From NCBI GenBank assembly GCA_038207565.1, contig JBBQZQ010000011.1, positions 1 to 64,000 of the forward strand: a stretch of DNA of 64,000 bases, read 5' to 3'. The position numbers and the translations under genes are program-made. Origin of the DNA: JALZAI01 sp038207565. Lineage in GTDB: Bacteria > Actinomycetota > Actinomycetes > Mycobacteriales > Jatrophihabitantaceae. A model generated the notes under the pieces. That model saw only the letters and a program-made list of their open reading frames with translations, made no database searches and had not been told where the DNA came from. This document shows positions 16,192-24,433 of this stretch, in pieces; position 1 is the stretch's first letter, and every line of letters starts with the position of its first letter.

Positions 16192-17102
16192 ATTGGTTGA
16201 CCATGGACGACGATTCCAGCCCGCAGGCCCAGGCGGGCTTGCCACTCTCCGACGGGCACGACGAGAACCAATTGTTGCCGCAGTTGGTTGCGCACCTTCG
16301 TGAACACCGTACGAAGCTGCGGCAGGAATGGGCCGGGCGCATTAGCGCGGCCCACCTACTCCAAACGATGACCCCGCAGGAGATGGCAGCCGAAACGAAG
16401 TCGGTGTATGACAACTACGTCGAAGTGCTCGAAACCGGAAGCGTTGAGGCGCTGCAACACTACGCGCAAGACCTTTCCGAGCGGATCATTCCGCGAGGTG
16501 TGGAGACTCATGAGGTCGTCGGCATCGTGCTGCTGTTGCGTGACGTACTCGCTCGCTCATTGTTCGAGAAGTACCAACTCGACTTCGCTTTGCTCAATCG
16601 AGTCCTGGATTCCTACGAGCCAGCCGCGAACCGCATCGCGAACACCGTCGCAGTGAGCTTCGTAGACGAACGGGAACGGGTCATCCGGCAACAGCAGGAC
16701 GCGATCAGGGAGCTGTCAACCCCGGTACTCCCAGTTCGCGAACGACTACTGATCTTGCCCATCATCGGCGTTCTGGACAGGGAACGCGCGCGGCAGGTGA
16801 CCGAGCAGCTGTTGACCGGAATTCGGACTCACCGCGCGAGGGTAGTGGTCATCGACATCACCGGCGTCCCCGATATCGATGAATCCGTCGCCAACCACCT
16901 CGTCCAGACGGTCGACGCGTCACGGTTGATGGGCGCGAGCGTCATCATTACAGGGTTGTCGCCAGAGATCGCACAGACCTTGGTGACGATCGGCGTCGAT
17001 CTCAGCAAGATGAACACGATCGGCGACCTACAGGGCGGTTTGGAGGAGGCGGAGCGCTTGCTCGGATACTCGACTATGAGCCAGGACGGTGCGGCGGGCT
17101 GA
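16182..17102 (+). CDS. rsbR: RsbR-type stressosome co-antagonist
   Basis: 306 aa. The N-terminal half is helical and resembles the RsbRD-type sensor domain (LREHRTKLRQEWAGRISAA). The linker STPVLPV (179-185) and the STAS domain (about 186-295) with VIDITGVPDIDESVANHL and GLSPEIAQTLVTIGVDLS are characteristic of RsbR proteins. Thr266 aligns with one of the two RsbT target threonines of Bacillus RsbRA. The other target position appears as Glu234, which would mimic constant phosphorylation; this rests on my unaided alignment. It overlaps the sigma-RsbT gene by 10 nt; a start at 16203 is possible. Confidence 0.88.
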   Translation: MAIDWLTMDDDSSPQAQAGLPLSDGHDENQLLPQLVAHLREHRTKLRQEWAGRISAAHLLQTMTPQEMAAETKSVYDNYVEVLETGSVEALQHYAQDLSERIIPRGVETHEVVGIVLLLRDVLARSLFEKYQLDFALLNRVLDSYEPAANRIANTVAVSFVDERERVIRQQQDAIRELSTPVLPVRERLLILPIIGVLDRERARQVTEQLLTGIRTHRARVVVIDITGVPDIDESVANHLVQTVDASRLMGASVIITGLSPEIAQTLVTIGVDLSKMNTIGDLQGGLEEAERLLGYSTMSQDGAAG

Positions 17103-17524
17103 TGGACACCGGGCCGCCACTGGTTTCCATCCTGCGACAGGGCGCGTACCTGATTGCCTCCATCCACACCGCCCTCGACGACTCTGAGTTAGTCCGCTTT
17201 CAAACAGATCTCATCGACCGCATCGGTCACCACCGTTGTCGAGGCGTCGTCATCGACGTCGCGGCGTTGGACGTGCTCGACTCGTTCGCCTCCCGCACAC
17301 TGCGCAATGTCGCGGAGATGGCGAGGTTGCGAGGAGCTGTGACGGTGATTGTCGGTATTCAGCCCGACGTGGCCTTCGCGATGGTCACCCTCGGCATGGG
17401 TACCGGAACGGTCCACACCGCTCTTGATCTTGAGGAGGGTCTCGACTACCTCAACGCGAAGATCCCGCGGAGGGCGCTTACCCCGGGAGGCGCCGGCGCC
17501 AAGGTCCCACATGAATACCGTTGA
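17102..17524 (+). CDS. rsbS: RsbS-type STAS scaffold protein
   Basis: 140 aa single STAS domain. LDVLDSFASRTL matches the RsbS segment in which the serine (here Ser61) is phosphorylated by RsbT to release the kinase. RsbS forms the stressosome core with RsbR. The ATG overlaps the rsbR stop by one base (TGATG), so the subunits are coupled. The 15-residue C-terminal tail is longer than I expect. Confidence 0.88.
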   Translation: MDTGPPLVSILRQGAYLIASIHTALDDSELVRFQTDLIDRIGHHRCRGVVIDVAALDVLDSFASRTLRNVAEMARLRGAVTVIVGIQPDVAFAMVTLGMGTGTVHTALDLEEGLDYLNAKIPRRALTPGGAGAKVPHEYR

Positions 17525-17804
17525 GCAACTGAAACGGAATTACCGTCCAGCGTTCCTCCGGTACTTGCCGCGCCGGGAGGAGGCAGCACTACACAGCGCC
17601 TACGAGTTGGGTAGAGCGGCGGTGACTGACGGCGTCAGCATCCTCGATCTCGCACAGGTTCACCACGCAATACTGCTCGAGGTGCTCAGGGATACGCGGG
17701 GCGAAGACTTGGAGCGGACCGCCAGCGCAGCCTCGGAGTTCTTCCTCGAGGTGCTCGCCACCTATGACATGACACAACGTCGCTTTCTCGAGGACGACAG
17801 GTGA
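17511..17804 (+). CDS. Stand-alone RsbU N-terminal-domain protein
   Basis: 97 aa, entirely a helical domain like the RsbT-binding N-terminus of phosphatase RsbU (YRPAFLRYL, AYELGRAAVTDGVSILDLAQ, SEFFLEVLATYDMTQRRFL). No PP2C phosphatase domain follows in any frame. It overlaps rsbS by 14 nt. I infer a docking partner for the RsbT part of the sigma fusion, either as a second holder or as an adaptor to a phosphatase encoded elsewhere. Confidence 0.82.
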   Translation: MNTVEQLKRNYRPAFLRYLPRREEAALHSAYELGRAAVTDGVSILDLAQVHHAILLEVLRDTRGEDLERTASAASEFFLEVLATYDMTQRRFLEDDR

Positions 17805-18830
17805 TGCCCTGGCGGCCGCCGACACGAAATCCCTCCGGCCTGGCGGCCAGGTCGCAACGGGCATCGGCGAAAGGGTTCACCCGCCGACGTGGGTAGACCG
17901 GGTCCTACGCAATGCGCGGTTGTCCACCCGCTCGCTGCGCGCCGGACGCGACCGACGGCTATGAGGCGGCGTCCGACAGCGTGGCACGTGACCGGACGCC
18001 CCGGCAAAGCCTGGATGACGCGGCAGATCGAGGGCATCGAACTGAACTGCCGCCTTTCCCAAACGGCCGGTCGCGCCGGCCCAAGGGGGACGGCTAGACG
18101 CGGTGCCGTAGTGATCACCGGGTCGGAGTTCGCAGGTCGCGCCCACGTCATGGTGCGCATGTGAAGGCCTCTTCAGGTGAGGGCCGTCCCGAGCGCTCAG
18201 GGAGATGACATGTCACCACGCCGTGTACTCGACCCATCAGCGCGGTGCAGCCCGTGTCGCCGAAATGTTTCAGTCGACACGCCTGAGCAGCAGCCCCGGC
18301 GCGCCCCTCCCCGGCCGCCGGGGCTGCGTCAATGAGCATTGCGCGGACGCGGACGCGGACGTCATGACGTGGAACCGGACTCAAGCAGAGTGGGGCGCAT
18401 CGTCGCGATAGGGAGGTGCAGAGCGAGCCGGGCACAAGATGAGATGATTCCGGAGGCGACGTCCGATATTGTCTAAAGTGTCGAAGGGCGGTTGATGTAT
18501 AGCTCCGCCTAGCTCGTTCAGTACTGCAGGCGCTGACGCGGAGCCCGATTTGGTGCCATTGCCGATCAGCGCTGAGGTGCTCTACCGAACATTGCCCGAG
18601 ATCGCAAACGCGGCCTTCGATAGCAGAACGCACACCGAGCAATAGTAGTGTGTGATCGTCCATCGATTCGAGCGTCTCGCTACAACATTGCACATAGACG
18701 AGGCTCTCCGTTGCAGCTACGCTCTGCCCCACATCGCTGCGGTTGAGGGCCCAGTCGTGGTTGCCTGTCCGTCGAAGGATGGGCGCGTTTCTGCCGCACA
18801 CGCGTCGGGTGTCACCGAGAGGGCGGGTCC
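17805..18830. other. 1-kb region without a supported gene
   Basis: Several frames of 60-217 codons are open here on both strands, but none has a ribosome site, recognisable motif or homology that I can see. A small direct repeat of GCGGAC units occurs near 18341-18360. It separates the stressosome operon from the ABC operon and may hold the latter's promoter or an RNA gene. Confidence 0.4.
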
Positions 18831-19640
18831 ATGCTCGAGGTTACGGAGCTGCACGTTTCATATGGCGGCGCCGTGAGGGCTTTGCAGGGGGTTAGCCTCC
18901 AAGTGCCTGACAAGAAAGTTGTCGCCGTCCTTGGCAGCAACGGGGCCGGCAAGAGCACCTTGTTGCGGGCCGTGTCGGCGACGCTGCGACTTCACCGTGG
19001 CGCGATTGTCAAGGGTGCGATCAGCTATCACGGCCAGAGCCTGGCGGGGCTGGATGCGGCCAGCACCGTCCGCCTCGGCATCGTGCAGGTTCCAGAGGGC
19101 AGACGAATCTTCGGACGATTGACCGTTGAGGAGAATCTGCGAGCCGGTGGCCTCGGTGCAGCCGACAAGCGGGGCCGGGCCGCGTCGAAGGACCGGGTGT
19201 TCGATCTGTTCCCCATTCTCGCTGAGCGGCGTTCGCAGCGGGCGGCGCTGCTCTCCGGCGGTGAGCAGCAAATGTTGGCCATCGGCCGCGCCCTTATGGC
19301 GGCGCCGAAACTGATCATCTTGGACGAACCCAGCCTCGGCCTGGCACCAAGAATCGTCGGCCAAATCGGACGCATCCTGCAGGCGATCCACGCCGACGGC
19401 ACCTCCGTCCTGCTCGTCGAGCAGAACGCGGTGATGGCGCTCGCCATCGCTGACAGCGCCTACGTCCTCGACGTCGGGCAGGTATCGCTGTCCGGGTCGG
19501 CACAGCAACTAGCCGAAAGCGATGACGTGCGGCACTTGTACCTCGGCCATGCAGCCACATCGTCGTCCCAAGCGACCGAAGAACCAGGTCCAGCAAAGCT
19601 GACGCGGTCGAGATCGGCTCTGAGTAGGTGGCAGGGATGA
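18831..19640 (+). CDS. livF: Branched-chain-amino-acid-type ABC transporter ATPase (LivF)
   Basis: 269 aa. Walker A GSNGAGKST (35-43), a Q-loop region with VPEGRRIFGRLTVEENL typical of LivF, signature LLSGGEQQ, Walker B LIILDEPSLGLAP, and the H-loop replaced by Gln (LLVEQNA), as usual in LivF. It powers uptake of branched-chain amino acids or related acids. First gene of five overlapping genes; the stop overlaps livG (ATGA). The C-terminal ~25 residues are an extra tail. Confidence 0.9.
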   Translation: MLEVTELHVSYGGAVRALQGVSLQVPDKKVVAVLGSNGAGKSTLLRAVSATLRLHRGAIVKGAISYHGQSLAGLDAASTVRLGIVQVPEGRRIFGRLTVEENLRAGGLGAADKRGRAASKDRVFDLFPILAERRSQRAALLSGGEQQMLAIGRALMAAPKLIILDEPSLGLAPRIVGQIGRILQAIHADGTSVLLVEQNAVMALAIADSAYVLDVGQVSLSGSAQQLAESDDVRHLYLGHAATSSSQATEEPGPAKLTRSRSALSRWQG

Positions 19641-20524
19641 GCACCGAACTGGCGCCCGACCTGAAGCCGGCGCCAGATATCCCGGCATTGGTGGTCGAAG
19701 GTGTGTCGGTAACTTTCTCGGGCATCAAGGCATTGAGCGATGTCTCTTTTGTTGTAGCGCCTGGCAGCATTCACGCAATCATTGGTCCTAACGGCGCGGG
19801 CAAGTCGACCACCTTCAACGTGTTGTCCGGCATATACCGCGCCACATCGGGCGCCGTACGGTTCGGTGCGGACGATCTGATCGGACTGCGGCCGCACCGC
19901 ATCGCCCGGCTCGGCGTCGCCCGGGCGTTCCAGAATGTCGCGTTGTCAAACAGCCAAACGGTCGCTGAGAACCTGATGCTGGGTAGGCATGCACTGACCC
20001 GCGCTGGCTTCGTGACCTCCGGCCTGCGCCTGCCTTCCGCGGTACGGGAGGGCCGGCTACACGGGGCCCGCATTCGCGAGATAGCTGAATTCTTGGGGCT
20101 CGGTGACAAGCTGAGCAACCCGGCAGGACTGCTGTCCTACGGCGACCAGAAGCGGGTTGAGGTCGGCCGCGCGTTGGCGTGCGAACCACGGTTGCTGCTA
20201 TTGGACGAGCCGGTAGCCGGGATGAATGCCGACGAATCCGCGCAGATGGCGAGCCTGATCGCAGAGGTGCGCCGCGAGCTGGGCATATCAATCCTCTTGG
20301 TCGAGCACGACATGGGACTCGTCATGGGCATCTCCGATCAGGTCACGGTCCTCGACTTCGGCAAGCTGATCGCCGACGGAACTCCGGCTCAGGTGCAGGA
20401 CGACCCCAATGTGGTGCGCGCATATCTGGGCACCGGCGACGACGACGACGACGCAGACGCAGACGCAGACGCAGACGCGCAGTCTCCGGCTGAGCGGCTC
20501 CCGACCAAGGAGAACGAAGGATGA
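19637..20524 (+). CDS. livG: Branched-chain-amino-acid-type ABC transporter ATPase (LivG)
   Basis: 295 aa. Walker A GPNGAGKST, the LivG-type AFQNVALSNSQTVAENLMLG segment, signature-like LLSYGDQKRVEVGRALA, Walker B LLLLDEPVAGMN and H-loop VEHDMG. The C-terminus carries a low-complexity DDDDD(AD)n stretch encoded by GAC and GCAGAC repeats (about 20438-20478). ATGA overlaps join it to both neighbours. Confidence 0.92.
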   Translation: MSTELAPDLKPAPDIPALVVEGVSVTFSGIKALSDVSFVVAPGSIHAIIGPNGAGKSTTFNVLSGIYRATSGAVRFGADDLIGLRPHRIARLGVARAFQNVALSNSQTVAENLMLGRHALTRAGFVTSGLRLPSAVREGRLHGARIREIAEFLGLGDKLSNPAGLLSYGDQKRVEVGRALACEPRLLLLDEPVAGMNADESAQMASLIAEVRRELGISILLVEHDMGLVMGISDQVTVLDFGKLIADGTPAQVQDDPNVVRAYLGTGDDDDDADADADADAQSPAERLPTKENEG

Positions 20525-21405
20525 CCCGGTTCATTGAGCTGATCCTCAATGGCGTGAGCCTCGGCAGCATCTACGCGCTGATCGCACTGGGCTTCGTCAT
20601 TGTGTTCAAGGCAACCGAGGTCGTGAACTTCGCGCAGGGAAGCCTGTTGGTTCTCGGCGGTTACATCACGACTCAGGCCCACGATCACATGCCGTTCGTT
20701 CCAGCGCTGCTGGTAGGAGTCGCCGCAACCGCCTTCGCTGCCCTGGTCATCGAGCGGGTGTTCATCCGGAAGGTTCGCGGCGGCGATGTCAACGCGCTGG
20801 CCATTCTCACAATTGGCATCGACATTCTGCTGATCACCGAGCTCACTCGGCGCTTCGGCTCCGATGTGCTCACTATCGGCGATCCATGGGGCAACAAATT
20901 GGCGCATTTCGCCGGCTTGTCCCTGCCGCAGGCTCGCCTGGCCGCGATTACCGTTGCTTTCGTACTGCTCGCCGGCTTCTTCGCCGCGTTCAAGTTCTCC
21001 AGCTGGGGTGTCGCGATGCGCGCCGGTGCTGAGGACAACGAAGCCGCAGCATTGATGGGCATCAGACGCGGGCGGGTCACCGCAACCGCGTGGATGGTCG
21101 CTGGGGCACTCGCTGCAGTAGCCGTGGTGTTCCTGACCGCCTTCCCGAGTCCTGGGCTCGATACGGGCGCACGTGAAGTAGCCTTGCGGGCCTTCCCCGC
21201 AGCGATCCTCGGTGGGCTGGACTCCACAGCGGGCGCGGTGCTCGGTGGGCTTGCGATTGGGATAGCCGAAGCGATGACCGCCGGTTACAGCGTCACACTC
21301 CTCGGCGGCAGCCTGTCCGATGTCATTCCATACCTCGTCATGCTCGTGATCCTGCTGGTGCGTCCGTCGGGGCTTCTCGGAACGCGGGAGTTGTCCCGTG
21401 TCTGA
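20521..21405 (+). CDS. livH: ABC transporter permease (LivH)
   Basis: 294 aa, about eight hydrophobic helices. The start LILNGVSLGSIYALIALGF and EVVNFAQGSLLVLGGY are classical LivH sequences; the EAA-like loop is MRAGAEDNEAAALMGI. It forms the membrane channel with LivM. It overlaps livG by 4 nt and livM by 8 nt. Confidence 0.92.
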   Translation: MTRFIELILNGVSLGSIYALIALGFVIVFKATEVVNFAQGSLLVLGGYITTQAHDHMPFVPALLVGVAATAFAALVIERVFIRKVRGGDVNALAILTIGIDILLITELTRRFGSDVLTIGDPWGNKLAHFAGLSLPQARLAAITVAFVLLAGFFAAFKFSSWGVAMRAGAEDNEAAALMGIRRGRVTATAWMVAGALAAVAVVFLTAFPSPGLDTGAREVALRAFPAAILGGLDSTAGAVLGGLAIGIAEAMTAGYSVTLLGGSLSDVIPYLVMLVILLVRPSGLLGTRELSRV

Positions 21406-22570
21406 TGCACTGACTGCACGGTTGCGCCATCTGAGGCGTGGCACCGTTGTCCGAGTCGTCGTGGTGCTCATCCTGGCCGCGTTGCCGTTCTACCTGGACA
21501 ATTCACTGTTGCAGACGGGGCTGTTCTCGATGGCCGCGGTCATCGGCGCCATCGGGCTCACGATCCTGACGGGGGCCGCGGGACAGCTATCGCTGGCCCA
21601 CGCGTTCTTCCTCGCGGTAGGCGCATATTCATACTCATATTTCGCGGGTCTGCCGGATCCATCGGGGGCGTCGGAGGCGCACGGACTGGGTCTGCCGCCA
21701 TTGCTCGCGATGGTGCTCGCCGTCGTCACGGCCGGAGTCGTCGGGCTGCTGTTCAGCCCGATCGCCGGACGGTTGCGTGGCATCTACCTCGGCGTCGCCT
21801 CGCTGAGCCTGGTCTTCATCGGCTCATTCATCTACGAGAACGCCCGCGGCCTGACCGGTGGCTTCAATGGACGTCCGGCTACCGATTTTTCTCTGTTCGG
21901 GTTTCGCTTCGGGGAAGACCATCCGCCGCTGACGGTGCTGAATGTGCCGTTCGGACGTTTCGAACGGCTCTGGTACCTGTTCCTCTTACTTGCCGTGTTG
22001 GCCTACATCTTCGGCACGAACGTGCTTCGTGGCCGCATGGGTCGCGCCATGCAGACCATGCGTGACAGCGAGGTAGCCGCTGCCACAATGGGCGTGGACA
22101 TCCGCCGGACCAAGGCCGGGGCGTTCGTCCTGTCGAGCATGTACGCCGGCTTGGCCGGTGTGCTGGTGGCGCTGGCGTTCACGCGAGTGACGCCGGACTA
22201 CTTCATTCTCCCGCTGTCCATCAGCTATCTGGCGATGGTCGTGATCGGTGGCCTCGGATCCGTCGGCGGCGCGACCCTTGGCGCGGTCTTCGTCACCGCC
22301 GCGCCACCGCTGCTCAGCCGTTACTCCGACTCCCTTCCATTCGTCGCCGCCTCGGCGAGCGGGGGTTACGACGCGGGAAAGATCAGTGCAGCTCTGTTCG
22401 GTCTGGCCGTCATCTTGGTGGTCATGTTCGAACCCGGCGGTTTGAGCGCCCTCGGCAGACGCATCACCGATCGCACCCGCGGGAATGACACCAACGGCCC
22501 CGCCCCGGAACGGAAACGAACGCTGCCCAGATCGGGCAATACCACGATGCCCCAGGAGGATCCCGTATGA
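21398..22570 (+). CDS. livM: ABC transporter permease (LivM)
   Basis: 390 aa, about ten membrane helices. LivM hallmarks are LTGAAGQLSLAHAFFLAVGA, MRDSEVAAATMGVDIRRTK and VVIGGLGSVGGATLGA. A ~40-residue polar C-terminal tail follows GRRITDRTRG. It overlaps the binding-protein gene by 4 nt. Confidence 0.92.
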   Translation: MSDALTARLRHLRRGTVVRVVVVLILAALPFYLDNSLLQTGLFSMAAVIGAIGLTILTGAAGQLSLAHAFFLAVGAYSYSYFAGLPDPSGASEAHGLGLPPLLAMVLAVVTAGVVGLLFSPIAGRLRGIYLGVASLSLVFIGSFIYENARGLTGGFNGRPATDFSLFGFRFGEDHPPLTVLNVPFGRFERLWYLFLLLAVLAYIFGTNVLRGRMGRAMQTMRDSEVAAATMGVDIRRTKAGAFVLSSMYAGLAGVLVALAFTRVTPDYFILPLSISYLAMVVIGGLGSVGGATLGAVFVTAAPPLLSRYSDSLPFVAASASGGYDAGKISAALFGLAVILVVMFEPGGLSALGRRITDRTRGNDTNGPAPERKRTLPRSGNTTMPQEDPV

Positions 22571-23832
22571 CTCGTACCCTTACTCGCGCGCAAACACTGC
22601 TCGGACTTGCGCTCGCCCTCGGTCTCACTGCGACGGCTTGCAGCACGAAGGCGAACAACAGCACGGGAAACAAGACTGAAAACGGTGTCCAGGCTGGTCC
22701 TGGCGTTACTGCTGACAAGATCAATCTGGGCGTACTGACCGATGAGTCCGGAGTGTTCGCCGCACTGGGTACCACCGTCACCCAGGGGAACCAGCTCGCG
22801 GTCGATGAGATCAACGCCGCGGGTGGCGTCTGCGGTCGCAAGATCAGCGTCACCGTCAAGGACACCGCGTATGACGTGCAGAAGGCGGTGAGCCAGTACG
22901 CAGAGATTGCGCCCAACGTTGCCGGCATGTTGCAGGTCATCGGTTCGCCGGCAACGACAGCGCTGCTGCCCACGATCACCAAGGACCACATGGTGTCGGC
23001 GCCCGCGAGCTGGGCGTCCTCGCTGCTGAGCAGTCCGGACATTCAGATCACCGGCGCAACCTATGACATCGAGATGATCAACGGCATCTCCTACCTGCTC
23101 GACCAGGGTCTCATTCATAAGGGCGACAAGCTCGGTCATATCGCATTCGAGGGTGCCTATGGCGACAACGGGCTCGCAGGCTCCAAGTATGCAGCCGGCA
23201 AGCTCGGCTTCACGATCGTTTCGCAGCGGCCGAAGGCGACCGAAACCGACATGACCAGTGCCGTTCAGGCACTCAAGCAGGCGGGCGTCAAGGCCATTCT
23301 GCTGACTGTCGCACCCAAGCAACTGGCCTCGGCTGCCGGTGTCGCCGCGACGATCGGACTCGACGTGCCGATCCTGGGCAACAACCCGACCTTCAGCCCG
23401 TTGCTGCTCGAGTCGCCAGCGGGACCAGCGATCGAGAAGAACCTCTACCTATCGGCCTCCTCGGTCCCGCTGTCTGCCGACCTGCCGGCTGCCAAGAAGG
23501 TGCTCGCTGCGTTCAAGGCGAAGTACCCGTCCGCGACCCCGAACTCCGGGGTGACCTACGGCTATGGTGTCGCCAAGATCTACGAGAAGACGCTGAAGGC
23601 CGCCTGTAGCGCGAAGGACCTTTCCCGGGAGGGCATCGAGAAGGCGTTCCACACGCTCAGCAACGTAGACACCCAGGGGATCATCGCGCCGCTGGACTAC
23701 AGCAAGTCGGGTGAGATTCCGGCCCGCCAGACCTACATCATCCGGGCGGACAAGGCGAATCTCGCCATCGACGGCTTGAAGGTCGAGAAGCAACTGTTCG
23801 AATCGGACATCGCCAAGGACTACAAGCCCTGA
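22567..23832 (+). CDS. livK: Substrate-binding lipoprotein of the Liv-type transporter
   Basis: 421 aa. A signal peptide ends in a lipobox LTATAC, so the mature protein is lipid-anchored. It is a type I periplasmic-binding fold (ITADKINLGVLTDESGVFAA-like start, AVDEINAAGGVCGRKI, YGDNG). The substrate may be a branched-chain amino acid, amide or aromatic acid. Last gene of the operon, before a strong hairpin at 23843. Confidence 0.9.
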   Translation: MTRTLTRAQTLLGLALALGLTATACSTKANNSTGNKTENGVQAGPGVTADKINLGVLTDESGVFAALGTTVTQGNQLAVDEINAAGGVCGRKISVTVKDTAYDVQKAVSQYAEIAPNVAGMLQVIGSPATTALLPTITKDHMVSAPASWASSLLSSPDIQITGATYDIEMINGISYLLDQGLIHKGDKLGHIAFEGAYGDNGLAGSKYAAGKLGFTIVSQRPKATETDMTSAVQALKQAGVKAILLTVAPKQLASAAGVAATIGLDVPILGNNPTFSPLLLESPAGPAIEKNLYLSASSVPLSADLPAAKKVLAAFKAKYPSATPNSGVTYGYGVAKIYEKTLKAACSAKDLSREGIEKAFHTLSNVDTQGIIAPLDYSKSGEIPARQTYIIRADKANLAIDGLKVEKQLFESDIAKDYKP

Positions 23833-23842
23833 CAGGCTGCAC

Positions 23843-23882
23843 GCCTGCCGGCGGAAGTGGTTGGCCGATGCCGCCGGCAGGC
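23843..23882 (+). terminator. Hairpin at the end of the liv operon
   Basis: Perfect 12-bp arms GCCTGCCGGCGG (23843-23854) and CCGCCGGCAGGC (23871-23882) with a 16-nt loop, 10 nt after the livK stop. No T-run follows, as is common for actinobacterial terminators. Confidence 0.7.
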
Positions 23883-23919
23883 TCGCTCTGCCTTGCAGGA
23901 CGCAACGCCGAGAGGCGAC

Positions 23920-24433
23920 ATGAACCCGAAGTCGACCGACCTCCCCGGCCGTAGCGCGCTCGTCAGCGGCGAGCAAGTGCGATTAGGCCGCCTGCCGCCG
24001 AGATCCCTTTCTGGCTCAGGCGGCGCTACCTGCCACGTTCGAGCGCGGCTGGGGGCGTGCCATCAACATTTCTTCGGTGCACGGCCATCGTGGCTCGCCG
24101 TACAAGTCGGCCTACGCAGCGGCCAAGCGCGGACTTGGAGTTCTGTCGAAAGTCATCGCACTCGAAGTCGGGGCGCACGGCGCCACATCCAACTGCATCG
24201 TTCCCGGCGACGTATCGACCGCGCTCGTCGAAGGCCAGATCGACACCCAGGCCGCGGTGCGCGGCATCTCAAGCGATGACGTGGTCGAGCAGGTCATGCT
24301 GTCTGAGACCGTGATCAAACGACTGATCGAACCGGATGAAGTCGCTGACGTCGCGATCTTCCTATGCACGTCAGCTGCGTCCTACATCACTGGCGCCTCG
24401 ATCGCGGTCGACGGGGGATGGACGGCGAGATGA
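23920..24433 (+). pseudogene. SDR remnant, 3-hydroxybutyrate-dehydrogenase-like
   Basis: MNPKSTDLPGRSALVSG from the ATG at 23920 is an SDR N-terminus that breaks at the cofactor motif. The match resumes in another frame at AQAALPATFERGWGRAINIS and runs through the catalytic SVHGHRGSPYKSAYAAAKRG to SYITGASIAVDGGW and the stop at 24433. About 80 middle residues are missing. Such SDRs act on 3-hydroxybutyrate. The stop overlaps the regulator start (ATGA), so its reading frame may still be translated from an internal start such as 24077. Confidence 0.75.

Noticed and set aside
18148..18801. 217-codon minus-strand frame in the 1-kb gap
   Set aside because: Contains no domain or membrane pattern and has no ribosome site; composition looks random.
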